From Eubacteriaceae bacterium (lineage in GTDB: Bacteria; Bacillota; Clostridia; Lachnospirales; Lachnospiraceae): DNA of 53,098 nucleotides. The number at the start of each line of letters is the position of its first letter. The first letter of the stretch is position 1. The notes beneath the pieces were generated by a model, which ran no database searches, was not told the origin of the DNA, and worked only from the letters and a program-made list of their open reading frames with translations. The DNA is taken from assembly GCA_910575665.1 (NCBI GenBank), contig CAJTFB010000028.1, forward strand, positions 1 through 53,098. Direction: 5' to 3'. Shown here piece after piece: positions 43,893-52,972 of the stretch. A program made the position numbers and the translations under genes.

Positions 43893-45584
43893 TTATCTGC
43901 TTCCGACAAACCAAGAGAGCAAGCTGCTGTTTTCCCGGGTGATCTTCCCCAGCTGTGCATGAGGCAGTGGACACATGACAGATCCCGTCTCCACCGTCAC
44001 ATTGGGAATCTTTTTGTTGTAGATCAGCCAATCGCCAAAGCCGCCGTTGGGATCTGTGCTGATGGATTTTGGCATAAGCCGGTAGCCGGTAAATTGATTT
44101 ACCTTTTCCGCCAGCGCCTTCTGTCTATCATAGAGCGCAGGCGTCCCCTCCACGTTATAATTCCAGTAGAGAATACTACCAGTGGAATGATAATTCAACG
44201 CCTCCCTGAGTCCGGATATGCTGTTTACAAACCTCATCATTGCCTTCGTCTCTTTTTCTGAGGCTGCCTTTTCGCCCGGATAAGTCATCCCATCTGGTTT
44301 TTTAGACTTATTTTTTGTGTTCCAACCTCCAGGGAAATTCAGATTCAGATTTACCCCTCTGGCATTCCCTTTCCATGTGCGGGCAGGTCTTTTTGTCATT
44401 TTGCAGATTTTTCTTAACTTTTTGTTCCGGATAGAACCAAATCCGTACTGGGAGATAGTCACGCCGTCTGGATTGATCATGGGTACCACATAAAGACACG
44501 TATGCGTTAACGTGTTTTTATAATCGGAATACTGCCTCAGTATCTCCTCGCTCTTCCGCATAAGCAATAGTGAATTCAGCCATTCTCTCGCATGAATTCC
44601 CCCATCCAACAGAAGTTTTCTGCTGGCTGAAGGGTTGCCAATGCGCAGGCACCAGATATTTCTCCCGTCTTCGCTGGTTCCAAGACATTTCAGCGCCGCC
44701 CTACCGCGGTATTTACTGGCGATCTGCCGCAGATCCTCTGTCATATCTTCATAACTGTAGACCGTGTCCCTGTCATTGACCAGCCAGGGTTCTTCTTTTA
44801 CGACGATCTTAACTTTAACTAAATTCTTCTGGGACCCTCTGACCTTCGCCTCGATAACAGTCGTTCCCTTCTGCCTCGTCGTCACAATCCCTTTTTTGTC
44901 TACGCGTGCCACTTTTTTATTGGAAGAAATAAATCTTATCTTTTTCGCGGAATAATTATATGACAGTCTCGTCGTCTTCCCCTGATAAACCACCTGCTTC
45001 GTCGGCGTCTTTGTGTAGATACGTGGGGCAAAATAAATGTACACAAAAATACTTTCCCCGGTCTCTTTTGCCGTCACTTGCACGATGGCATACTGTTTTT
45101 TATCCCTTGCCCTATCGGCGCAGGAAACGACTCCTGCCCGCGAGACCTTTATCTTTTTTGAAGTGATGTCTTTCTTCCGTATCCCTCCTGTTATACGAAA
45201 GGTAGATTTCTTTGATGGCAGCAGCCTGACCGGATCAGAACCATAGGATGAAATGCGGTATATCTTTCCTTTTTTTATCTTTCCATAACCGATTCCCCTC
45301 TGTTTCCCTGCACGGTATGCTGCGTTTTTGTTTTTTAGTACCAGCGGAGCCGGGGAGGCAGTGGGAACAGGTGTCGATGACCATGGCGCATTTGTAGGAG
45401 CTGGTACTTCGGCAGGGACAGGTGTCTCAGAAGGAAATACGGGCATTTCCGGAAGAGGCGTCTCGATCCCGGCAGAATCTCCCACCCCATCGGTCTGCTC
45501 GGCCTTCACTGGCTCCCATACTATACAACCCAAAATAAATAACAGGATCAGCCATGTTTTTTTACTGCTTATGATTCTCATCAT
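43893..45584 (-). CDS. Secreted M14 zinc carboxypeptidase with Ig-like modules
   Basis: The 563-residue protein has a signal peptide (about 1-28), a Pro/Thr linker (about 40-85) and two basic Ig-like modules (about 90-270; NKKVARVDKKGIVTTRQ and KIKVSRAGVVSC). An M14 domain follows (about 275-560). Zinc ligands are His and Glu in DGGIHAREW and His in NYHSTG; the catalytic Glu is in TVETGS. It would trim peptides or peptidoglycan stems outside the cell. The Ig-like module is of the same type as in the xylanases. Confidence 0.92.
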   Translation of the reverse strand: MMRIISSKKTWLILLFILGCIVWEPVKAEQTDGVGDSAGIETPLPEMPVFPSETPVPAEVPAPTNAPWSSTPVPTASPAPLVLKNKNAAYRAGKQRGIGYGKIKKGKIYRISSYGSDPVRLLPSKKSTFRITGGIRKKDITSKKIKVSRAGVVSCADRARDKKQYAIVQVTAKETGESIFVYIYFAPRIYTKTPTKQVVYQGKTTRLSYNYSAKKIRFISSNKKVARVDKKGIVTTRQKGTTVIEAKVRGSQKNLVKVKIVVKEEPWLVNDRDTVYSYEDMTEDLRQIASKYRGRAALKCLGTSEDGRNIWCLRIGNPSASRKLLLDGGIHAREWLNSLLLMRKSEEILRQYSDYKNTLTHTCLYVVPMINPDGVTISQYGFGSIRNKKLRKICKMTKRPARTWKGNARGVNLNLNFPGGWNTKNKSKKPDGMTYPGEKAASEKETKAMMRFVNSISGLREALNYHSTGSILYWNYNVEGTPALYDRQKALAEKVNQFTGYRLMPKSISTDPNGGFGDWLIYNKKIPNVTVETGSVMCPLPHAQLGKITRENSSLLSWFVGSR

Positions 45585-45625
45585 TTCCCACCTCTTTGTT
45601 CGACGGCTGTCAGCCCGTCTGGTCT

Positions 45626-45659
45626 AAAAAGGGTACCTCATCTGGATGAAGTACCCTTT
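45626..45659 (-). terminator. Terminator of the infC-rpmI-rplT operon
   Basis: Minus strand: AAAGGGTACTTCAT pairs with ATGAGGTACCCTTTTT, ending in a T-run, 43 bases past rplT. Confidence 0.9.
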
Positions 45660-45701
45660 CTAAATTCATTATAGACAGTTTAACTGAAAACTATGTCAAA
45701 C

Positions 45702-46058
45702 TTATGCAAGTTTGCTCTTTGCCACGTCCACAAGTGCTGCAAATCCTTCTGGATCACTGATCGCCATCTCAGAAAGCATTTTACGATTTACATCCACCTC
45801 TGCAAGCTTCAAACCATGCATAAACTTGCTGTAAGAAAGTCCATTGATACGTGCTGCCGCATTGATACGTGCGATCCATAGCTGTCTGAACTGTCTTTTT
45901 CTCTGCTTTCTTCCTGTATAAGAAGTCTCCAGGGCACGCATTACCGACTGCTTCGCCACACGATACTGTTTGGATCTGGCGCCTCTATAACCTTTTGCCA
46001 GTTTTAATACTCTTTTATGTTTTTTCTTTGCGTTCAATCCGCCTTTAATTCTAGCCAT
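45702..46058 (-). CDS. rplT: 50S ribosomal protein L20
   Basis: The 118-residue protein starts [20 protein letters not shown], with the L20 core [16 protein letters not shown] and [19 protein letters not shown]20 binds 23S rRNA and, in Firmicutes, represses its own operon by binding the infC leader. It follows rpmI by 27 bases with GGAGGTAAAT before the ATG. Confidence 0.98.
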   Translation of the reverse strand: MARIKGGLNAKKKHKRVLKLAKGYRGARSKQYRVAKQSVMRALETSYTGRKQRKRQFRQLWIARINAAARINGLSYSKFMHGLKLAEVDVNRKMLSEMAISDPEGFAALVDVAKSKLA

Positions 46059-46085
46059 TTGTCATTTACCTCCTTCGCCAATCCA

Positions 46086-46289
46086 TCAGATATATGGCAT
46101 GATCTTCTTCATTGTCTTTACGTTAGTATCATCCACAAGAGTTGATTTTCTAAGATTTCTTTTTCTCTTCGTAGTCTTCTTAGTCAGGATGTGGCTCTTG
46201 TAAGCTTTGTTACGAACCAGTTTGCCAGTTCCGGTTACTTTGAATCGCTTTGCAGCGGCTCTTTTTGTCTTCATTTTCTGATTTGCCAT
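46086..46289 (-). CDS. rpmI: 50S ribosomal protein L35
   Basis: Starts [16 protein letters not shown] at ATG 46289, with GGAGGA upstream; the frame from 46304 is too long. It is 67 residues, basic, with the L35 pattern [16 protein letters not shown] and [15 protein letters not shown]. It lies between infC and rplT, the standard order. Confidence 0.97.
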   Translation of the reverse strand: MANQKMKTKRAAAKRFKVTGTGKLVRNKAYKSHILTKKTTKRKRNLRKSTLVDDTNVKTMKKIMPYI

Positions 46290-46330
46290 GATTATTTCCT
46301 CCATTTATATTTGGTAGCAGATATCTACCA

Positions 46331-46837
46331 CTATTTTGCGGCTGTTAAAAACATGATCATGCTTCTTCCTTCCATTTTGGCTTCCTTATCAATCGCAGCG
46401 ACGTCTTCTAATTTCTCATAAAATGCATTGAGAACTTCGCGTCCGACATCCTTATGCGCCATCTCACGGCCACGGAAACGAAGGGTCACTTTTACCTTGT
46501 CACCCTTAGACAGGAATTTACGAGCCTGATTAGCCTTTGTATTTAAATCATTTATATCAATGTTCGGCGAAAGACGAATCTCCTTCACATCAATCGTTCT
46601 CTGCTTCTTCTTGGCCTCTTTTTCTTTTCTTGCCTGATCATATCGGAATTTTCCATAATTGATGATCTTACAAACCGGCGGTTTTGCCGTCGGGGCAATC
46701 TTAACCAGATCAAGGTCAGCATCCCTTGCTTTCAAATAAGCTTCTTTCGCTGACATAATTCCAAGCTGTTCTCCGTCCGGGCCGATCACGCGCACTTCCC
46801 TGTCGCGAATCTGCTCGTTAATCATTAAATCGCTGAT
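46331..46837 (-). CDS. infC: Translation initiation factor IF-3, with a probable ATC start codon
   Basis: IF-3 helps select the start codon and keeps the subunits apart. Motifs: INEQIRDREVRVIG at the N-terminus, APTAKPPVCKIINYGKFRYD, and the C-terminal FRGREMAHKDVG. GGAGGT (46850-46845) is 7 bases before ATC (46837-46835), which begins I-S-D-L-M-I-N-E. The first in-frame ATG (46825) is 19 bases from that site and the longer ATG frame has no site. Rare AUU/AUC starts are known for infC in other bacteria and allow IF-3 autocontrol. The start is thus read as ATC. Confidence 0.9.
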   Translation of the reverse strand: MSDLMINEQIRDREVRVIGPDGEQLGIMSAKEAYLKARDADLDLVKIAPTAKPPVCKIINYGKFRYDQARKEKEAKKKQRTIDVKEIRLSPNIDINDLNTKANQARKFLSKGDKVKVTLRFRGREMAHKDVGREVLNAFYEKLEDVAAIDKEAKMEGRSMIMFLTAAK

Positions 46838-46998
46838 AACCTGCACCTCCAAATGTAATAAAAAAAGATAACTGTTTTTAAAGCCAGCTATCCACATAAA
46901 TTCAGTATTCTCGCATTTTGAAAAAATGGTTGACCATTGCGCGCTCCTCGTAGGGCGGCAAGGTGAGAGTGGATAACTCTGCTTTTTGCACCTTTGCT

Positions 46999-47028
46999 AT
47001 TTTACCACAGAGGAGCGCAATGTGTCAA
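46999..47028 (-). promoter_or_regulatory. Promoter of the infC-rpmI-rplT operon
   Basis: Minus strand: TTGACA (47028-47023) and TAAAAT (47004-46999) are 18 bases apart. The spacer holds GCGCTCCTC, whose reverse complement GAGGAGCGC appears near 46941-46950 in the leader. The leader to infC is about 155 bases and may hold an L20-type control structure. Confidence 0.75.
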
Positions 47029-47200
47029 GGATAATTTTTCACTTATGCATTTTTTAAAAATTTCAACCTTTTTTTGTGACATTTTTTCGTTTCGTCACTT
47101 TGCACAGTCTTACTGTGCTATTTTTGTGCATATTTACTATTTTCGTGTATCACAAATAGACTGCCTTACGCCAGCCTTTATTTCTTATAGTCCGCCCTTT
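47029..47200. other. Intergenic stretch between the infC promoter and the IS30 gene
   Basis: No gene, tRNA or terminator is apparent. It is T-rich on the plus strand and must contain the IS30 element's end on this side, but I could not find clear terminal inverted repeats. Confidence 0.4.
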
Positions 47201-48400
47201 TTATGTAATCATCGCAACTTCTTTATCAAACAGTTCAGCAGATGTGTGAAAATCAAATATCTTTCTAGGATAATGATTTATCCAGTGTTCAATATTGGAT
47301 ATATCCTCGGCTGACTTATTATCAAAGTCACTGCCTTTAGGAATCTTTCTTCTCACCAGTTTGTTCTGGTTCTCATTTGATCCACGTTCCCAACTGCTGT
47401 ATGCGTGACAATAGTAGATATTTGTCCGTTTGCCACCAAAAATAGATTTTTCCATTTCTTCATTATAGGCAAACTCACTGCCATTATCAACTGTAATGCT
47501 CTTAAAAACCTTTGGAAACTTATCTTCCCAAAGCACCTCCAAAAAATTCAGTTTCTCTACGACCTCTTTTGCTTCGTGAGTTGGCATTTTAAAAAGTATC
47601 TCTTGTCTTGTCTTCCGTTCCGTAAGCACAAGGAGTACATTTTTACTTACTTCCTGTTTTCCAACAACTGTGTCCATTTCCCAGTGTCCGAATGTCTCCC
47701 TATCTTCTGCTTCTTCAGGACGCTCGGTTATGCTCTTTCCTGCACTTGCTCTTTTCTGGCGTTTTACCTTATGATATTTACGCTTTCTTTTTCCCTTTAC
47801 CGGAAGGTCTTTATTTGTCAGCTTAAGAAAGACCCCTTTATCAATATAGCTATACAATGTAGTAACGCATATTTTCGTTTTATAATTCTTATCCCTTCCG
47901 GTTGCCTCCAATTCTCCCAATACTGCTGAAGGCGAAAAATCATCATCTGCTATCCGATTCTCCAGATACTGTGCGTACTCATAATCATTTGCTATCTTTA
48001 GCTGCGTGCCACGCATCTTAACATTTTCCTGATACCGCTCTTCCGCAAGTTCAGCCGAATAGCGGTACTCTTCTGTATAATCCGAGTTTCGATGAAGATA
48101 ACGCCCTCGTTTGATTTCATTTGTCACCGTATTTTTGTGGATATGTAACCGCCTTGCAATTTCCCCTTTTTTTATTCCAGCTCTTAACATCTTTTCTAAA
48201 ATAAGACGGTCTTCGTATTTTAGTTGTCGATACCCCTTCATCCGCCATGCTCCTTTTCCGCTAAATATTCCCATAATCCTAATATAAGAAATATTTATAC
48301 CAAAATTGTATCTATACCTTTTTAGAGTATATCACACATATTTTTGCAATCGCAATAAAAAAACTTTTTTCATTTGTTATCAGAGCAACTCGGTACAGAA
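47120..48400 (-). mobile_element. IS30-family insertion sequence (ends not resolved)
   Basis: Approximate extent around the intact transposase gene. Terminal repeats and target duplications are not visible to me, so the coordinates are estimates. Confidence 0.5.
47201..48241 (-). CDS. IS30-family transposase
   Basis: Start ATG 48241 (MKGYRQLKYEDRLILEK) follows AAAAGGAG at 8 bases. The N-terminal helix-turn-helix reads GEIARRLHIHKNTVTNEI. A DDE catalytic region includes HWEMDTVVG, SITVDNGSEF and, near the C-terminus, a Glu in ERGSNENQNKLVRR. About 346 residues, intact, so possibly active. It lies between the infC operon and the conjugation genes. Confidence 0.92.
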   Translation of the reverse strand: MKGYRQLKYEDRLILEKMLRAGIKKGEIARRLHIHKNTVTNEIKRGRYLHRNSDYTEEYRYSAELAEERYQENVKMRGTQLKIANDYEYAQYLENRIADDDFSPSAVLGELEATGRDKNYKTKICVTTLYSYIDKGVFLKLTNKDLPVKGKRKRKYHKVKRQKRASAGKSITERPEEAEDRETFGHWEMDTVVGKQEVSKNVLLVLTERKTRQEILFKMPTHEAKEVVEKLNFLEVLWEDKFPKVFKSITVDNGSEFAYNEEMEKSIFGGKRTNIYYCHAYSSWERGSNENQNKLVRRKIPKGSDFDNKSAEDISNIEHWINHYPRKIFDFHTSAELFDKEVAMIT

Positions 48401-48401
48401 C

Positions 48402-50624
48402 TTAATCCTGTACCAGTGACAATTTCTGAAACGTAAGATACGCATTTTTCTTTTGCAAAACCTCTTCTTCTGTATAATCTGGAGCAATAAGAGACTTTAT
48501 ATCGTTTTCCGGTATCTGGAGTTTTCTCAATTCCTGTATCACATCTTTCCTTGTACTGCTGACAAAATCTGAAGAATATATTTCAAACAACGTCATGCTG
48601 TCATATTCTTGTAGAAACTCGTGATACCGCTGCTTCTTTGTCTCTTCCTGTTCCCTGAAACAGACTTCATGCAGGCGTTCCAGAGATATATCCTTTCCTT
48701 CCATTTTGGTCTCCTGATCAAGCTGCCTTCCTAATTGATCTAGGTCCATTTTCATGAAATCTAAAGCATCAATGCTATAAATGTCTATATTCTCGCCTTT
48801 TTCCGTAAGTTTCTTCAGATAATCCATACTTTCCTGATTTACAATCCTGCAAACATCCTTATCATCCAACAAACCCAAATCTGGCTTTTGATAAATGCCA
48901 TAAGATTTTGCGTTCTTATATTCTTCATACTCCCACGGAAACCATTTTTTATCTCGGAGCGGTTCTTCGCCACGGACAAAAATGATACACTCATCCTGCG
49001 GAAGCAGTCTTACCTCATACTCCATCATCAGCTCACGACCAAGCACATCCATATTCTCACTGTATGAACCTGATGTACCCCTGCTCTCCCCGCTTGTCTT
49101 CTTGTCGATCGTCCACTTACCTAGAAGTTTCGTTATGTACTCAAATGTACTTTGCTCATTCCCTCCCAGGTAAATAAACGTGTCGCAATTCCCCACTACG
49201 CCTTCCCATGCACCATCTTTGAAAAGCTGCTTGATCTGTGCAAGAGACTGTAACATGGGAACACAGTAAATACCTCTGCTTCGGCAGGTAGCAAGAACCT
49301 TATCGAAGTTTGCCGGCATTTTTGTATTCGCAAACTCATCCAGCCAGAATCCGACATCTATTGGAAGTCGTCCGCCATATAACCTTGCCTGGTAATACAA
49401 ATCTTCCAGTAACAGCGTGTAAATCATTCCCGGAACAAAGTTATAGGTCGTATCATTATCCGGTATTACAATAAATAAATTGATTTTTGTCTTTCCATCA
49501 CCGTCCATGCCCGTTCCGATCCCATTCAGCGGAATGTCATTCCCCGAAAAGATGTCCAAGAGTTCTGGATTATCAAATGGCTGCATCCTTGCGTTGACTG
49601 TCATAAGAACACTCCGTTTCGTATCACCAGCACCACTCCGGAATCTCTTGTAGGATTTCACCGCCGGATGGTCGGGCTGCCTGGCTTCCAACGCAGATAT
49701 TCGCTTATCCAATACAGTAGGTATGTCTGCGGACTTTATTTCTGCTTCCTCCAGTAAATATAACACTGAACGCATATCTTTCTCCAGACGGATCGTCTCC
49801 CCTTTTTCATTTACAAATGTTTGCGGACATTGTAACCAAACATAAAAGAAAATACTCTCTAAAAATACAATTTCTGCTTTTTCCCAGAATGGATCGGCAG
49901 TTGAATTCTGGATGTTTTCACTGTTTGTATTTTGGATCAGATTGGAAATCAGCTTGCTGACATCCATCTGGGTTCGCAAAAATAAAAATGGATTGATACG
50001 CATACTCTTTTCCATTTCACATAGATTGATGACACATACAACCGTATCTTTCTGCTTCGCCAAAAATGTTCCCAGTTCCTCCAATAAACTTCCTTTGGGG
50101 TCAGTATATACGTTGGAACCGTGACACCGCAGCAGATTTGGTGTCAGAAAAAACGAGGTTTTTCCTGCACCTGATCCACCAACCACAAAAATGTTTCCAT
50201 TTCGGAGTGTAGATTCATCATACCGGAAACGTATATTTCTGGACAGTATTTTGTTATCCCCTTCTATCTCCGTCCCGTATTTCGCATTAAAAGCCGGTAT
50301 GCTCCCCCATTTAGCAGAACCATATTCTTGTCCGTGCATAAGCGTGTTATTCATTTTTACATATTGTGTGAATACAAATATTGCCCATAGCAACAATGCC
50401 GAAAGCACAATCCCTATACTTTTTTCGTTATAGCACTGTAAGGGGTGCCGCATACACCACTCATACGTTTCAATTATATTGTCCAGTTTGATTTCATCCA
50501 TAAATAATCCACTAACACAATAGGACATATACAGCCATGCCGGTAAAAATATTAAACAGATAATCAAAAAATTCCGTAATCTTAATCTCCGGATATCCGT
50601 AATGCTTTTTACTACTTTACTCAT
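48402..50624 (-). CDS. VirD4/TraG-type conjugative coupling protein
   Basis: A 740-residue type IV coupling protein. Two N-terminal transmembrane helices (about 20-40 and 60-90) are followed by Walker A GGSGAGKTSFF, LPIDVGFWLDEFANT as Walker B, and ICE-type VPMLQSLAQIKQLF. It feeds relaxase-bound DNA to the mating channel. Its start overlaps the stop of the PcfB-like gene by 4 bases. The C-terminal extension (about 580-740) is typical of Clostridia ICEs. No relaxase or VirB4 is present downstream; an IS30 element lies there instead. Confidence 0.92.
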   Translation of the reverse strand: MSKVVKSITDIRRLRLRNFLIICLIFLPAWLYMSYCVSGLFMDEIKLDNIIETYEWCMRHPLQCYNEKSIGIVLSALLLWAIFVFTQYVKMNNTLMHGQEYGSAKWGSIPAFNAKYGTEIEGDNKILSRNIRFRYDESTLRNGNIFVVGGSGAGKTSFFLTPNLLRCHGSNVYTDPKGSLLEELGTFLAKQKDTVVCVINLCEMEKSMRINPFLFLRTQMDVSKLISNLIQNTNSENIQNSTADPFWEKAEIVFLESIFFYVWLQCPQTFVNEKGETIRLEKDMRSVLYLLEEAEIKSADIPTVLDKRISALEARQPDHPAVKSYKRFRSGAGDTKRSVLMTVNARMQPFDNPELLDIFSGNDIPLNGIGTGMDGDGKTKINLFIVIPDNDTTYNFVPGMIYTLLLEDLYYQARLYGGRLPIDVGFWLDEFANTKMPANFDKVLATCRSRGIYCVPMLQSLAQIKQLFKDGAWEGVVGNCDTFIYLGGNEQSTFEYITKLLGKWTIDKKTSGESRGTSGSYSENMDVLGRELMMEYEVRLLPQDECIIFVRGEEPLRDKKWFPWEYEEYKNAKSYGIYQKPDLGLLDDKDVCRIVNQESMDYLKKLTEKGENIDIYSIDALDFMKMDLDQLGRQLDQETKMEGKDISLERLHEVCFREQEETKKQRYHEFLQEYDSMTLFEIYSSDFVSSTRKDVIQELRKLQIPENDIKSLIAPDYTEEEVLQKKNAYLTFQKLSLVQD

Positions 50625-52051
50625 ATCTTCTTCCCCCCTTGTATCGGATTTTGAGGAATGTTCTCTTTTACCGGTTCCAGGCTTTTTCGCATCACTTCAT
50701 TTTCGTTGGCAATGGGCTTCTTTCCTGCAAATTTTTTGGCAATTTCCTCATTGTTCATTAGAATATCTGATTTTCGCTTTCCGCTTTTTACATCATGAAG
50801 AGAAACCTCCATTTTCCCTTCCTTATCAAGATAAATCTGCGCATGTTTTCCATCTTTACTTATGATTGCGTCATCTTTGGAAATCGAAAACAAACAAGCT
50901 GTTTCTCCCCCCTGTTCCACCAATTCCGCTTCCGGAAGTTTTACAATATATAAACCCGGACTTTCTGCCACAAGTTGTTTCTCCAGATTAATAGTAACTG
51001 GAAGATAATCTGTGTTACCTGCCTTCTCCTTAACACGTTCATTCACTAATGACTTCCGTACATTTTCCTCTGTCTGGTTCTTTGGTATTTGTAACAGTGT
51101 TTTTTCCAGTTCATCTATTCCTAATCCCCCCCTACTAACATTTCTGTCACCAAAAGGCAATGAATCATGTCCTGGGACAGAATCCATCCGACCCTGTCCC
51201 TTCGTAAAATCCGGCAAAATCTCCGTGTCATCCAGCCTTGTCCGTTCAGACATTTTTTTATACTTTGCAACCACTTTATTATAATTTCCCTTGATATTCT
51301 TAACCGCTGGATCATCTTTACGTAAGTGGGTATAAATAACCTTTCTGTCATCAAACAACAGACAGTCCTCTTTTTTTATTGTCATCGTCTGCCTGCGCTG
51401 CGTTCCCGGTACATAGCACAAATAACTGTCTTTATCCTCTCGTTTCAATAATGTTCCGATATCAATGCTGATCGGAACATAATTATTATCTTTGTTACGC
51501 TCACGGATTGCGTTTAAAAGGTTCATTTGCTTTTCCTGCTGATACCCCTTCTCTGCCAGCTCATTCAATACCTGCTGCGCTTTTTCGTCCCCCATCTTCT
51601 CATATTGCTCCAGACTGATTTCTGCTGCTTCCACTTCCAGCTTATCTTTATAATATTCCACAACCGCTTTAACTCGGTCAGCGTCCTGCGGATTATAGGC
51701 GATCTGTGTATAACCGTCCCCCAAATTCAAGTCGGGCAGTTCCGCAAACGAAACATTTAATTTTTTCAGTCTGTCATAAAAGCTGATCAGCGATTTTTCA
51801 TCTTCAAACGGTATGTTTAATATGTCATACTTACCGCCTGTCAGCTTTTCTAAATCACTTACCAGCATTGTATCGTGTGTTCCGGTACTGGCATAATGAA
51901 GTTTCATTTTTAACTGCATCCGCTTTAAATCAATTAAAGCTGCACCCTTTGATACACCCTTTGCCGATAAACGGATTCCCTTCATCAATCCGGATAAACC
52001 TCTTCCGGTCAGTTCCAGTATTTGTACCATACTTTGTACTTCTTCACTCAT
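50621..52051 (-). CDS. PcfB-like (DUF3801-type) conjugation accessory protein
   Basis: The 476-residue protein has an N-terminal helical region with GRGLSGLMKGIRLSAKGV followed by LIDLKRMQLKMK. A typical PcfB-like core then extends (LVSDLEKLTGGKYDILNIP, FAELPDLNLGDG). PcfB-like proteins sit next to the VirD4-type coupling protein and help DNA processing in Gram-positive conjugation. The C-terminal third (about 190-440) has two similar beta-rich parts with PVSINIG/PVTINLE and PGLYIVKLPEA. Overlap of 4 bases with virD4 indicates coupling. Confidence 0.85.
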   Translation of the reverse strand: MSEEVQSMVQILELTGRGLSGLMKGIRLSAKGVSKGAALIDLKRMQLKMKLHYASTGTHDTMLVSDLEKLTGGKYDILNIPFEDEKSLISFYDRLKKLNVSFAELPDLNLGDGYTQIAYNPQDADRVKAVVEYYKDKLEVEAAEISLEQYEKMGDEKAQQVLNELAEKGYQQEKQMNLLNAIRERNKDNNYVPISIDIGTLLKREDKDSYLCYVPGTQRRQTMTIKKEDCLLFDDRKVIYTHLRKDDPAVKNIKGNYNKVVAKYKKMSERTRLDDTEILPDFTKGQGRMDSVPGHDSLPFGDRNVSRGGLGIDELEKTLLQIPKNQTEENVRKSLVNERVKEKAGNTDYLPVTINLEKQLVAESPGLYIVKLPEAELVEQGGETACLFSISKDDAIISKDGKHAQIYLDKEGKMEVSLHDVKSGKRKSDILMNNEEIAKKFAGKKPIANENEVMRKSLEPVKENIPQNPIQGGKKI

Positions 52052-52054
52052 ACG

Positions 52055-52972
52055 TCATCCTCTCTTTCTATCTCTCATATGATTCTTTTTGCCAAATAAT
52101 CCTTTTTTTGTTTTATCCGGTTTCCACCACGATATGTATTTTTCCATCTGTGCCGGCGAAATGTCCGGAGACGCAAATGCTAAGATTTCTTCCTCCGGCA
52201 TTCGCAGCTTTACCGCCTTGTCCAATTTCTCTAATTGTAAAGGAGTAAAAGTTCTCCCGTCTAACATCCTTTTTCGCAAAGTGCTATAATCGGATTTCTT
52301 TTTCCCATCACTGGTTTTGTCATTCTGGATCGCTTTCTCATTCTGCAAAAAATCTCTTTTCTTTGTCAGTGATTCCACAGATTTTTGGAGCGAACTGTTT
52401 TTTCCTTCTAATTTATGATTTGATTCTTTTAGTTTAGCGAGCATCGCTCTTACTTGTTCCAGTTCTTTTTCGGTCTTTATCTGGTCTTGCCCGGATTTCT
52501 CCATCATAGATTCTGTTTCCGCAATGTATGCCTGGTGATTCTTCTCCAAGCGTGCAACTTCTTTCTTCAGATATGCGTTTTCCTCTTTTAGAAGAGCGAG
52601 TTCCTCCCCATTTGCAGCATTCCTTTCAGTCAGTTTCCGGCTTTTTTCTTCCAACTCCTTAAATTTTTCCTGCTGCTTTTTTGCCAGCTGACTATTTAAA
52701 AGTTTTTCCGGATACTCCGGCAGCTCTTCCGGCATGGCTTCCAGCGGAATATCAAGAATAAGGCACAGCCTCATCAGGTCACATCTATAAATGCTTTTCG
52801 TTTCTGCCATATACTGTTCGATCTTTCCCAATGGCATATGATAAAAAATACCCAAGCATAAAAACAGAGATTCAACGCTTCCTTTTTCAATCTTGTGTTT
52901 TTCTGCTAACTGGTGATAGATATTACTTTGTTCTGGAGCTATACTATAAAAGTAGACACAGATATGCACCAT
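52055..52972 (-). CDS. Coiled-coil ICE protein with N-terminus replaced by an IS3 end
   Basis: The frame gives 305 residues. Residues 11-80 are helical (APEQSNIYHQLAEKHKIEKG). A long coiled coil spans about 100-210, and the C-terminal part has STLRKRMLDGRTFTPLQLEK and a basic tail. The family is unknown; its position next to PcfB and VirD4 suggests conjugation. The first ten residues (MVHICVYFYS) are translated from the end of the IS element, so the natural start is probably lost. The gene ends 3 bases before pcfB. Confidence 0.75.
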   Translation of the reverse strand: MVHICVYFYSIAPEQSNIYHQLAEKHKIEKGSVESLFLCLGIFYHMPLGKIEQYMAETKSIYRCDLMRLCLILDIPLEAMPEELPEYPEKLLNSQLAKKQQEKFKELEEKSRKLTERNAANGEELALLKEENAYLKKEVARLEKNHQAYIAETESMMEKSGQDQIKTEKELEQVRAMLAKLKESNHKLEGKNSSLQKSVESLTKKRDFLQNEKAIQNDKTSDGKKKSDYSTLRKRMLDGRTFTPLQLEKLDKAVKLRMPEEEILAFASPDISPAQMEKYISWWKPDKTKKGLFGKKNHMRDRKRG

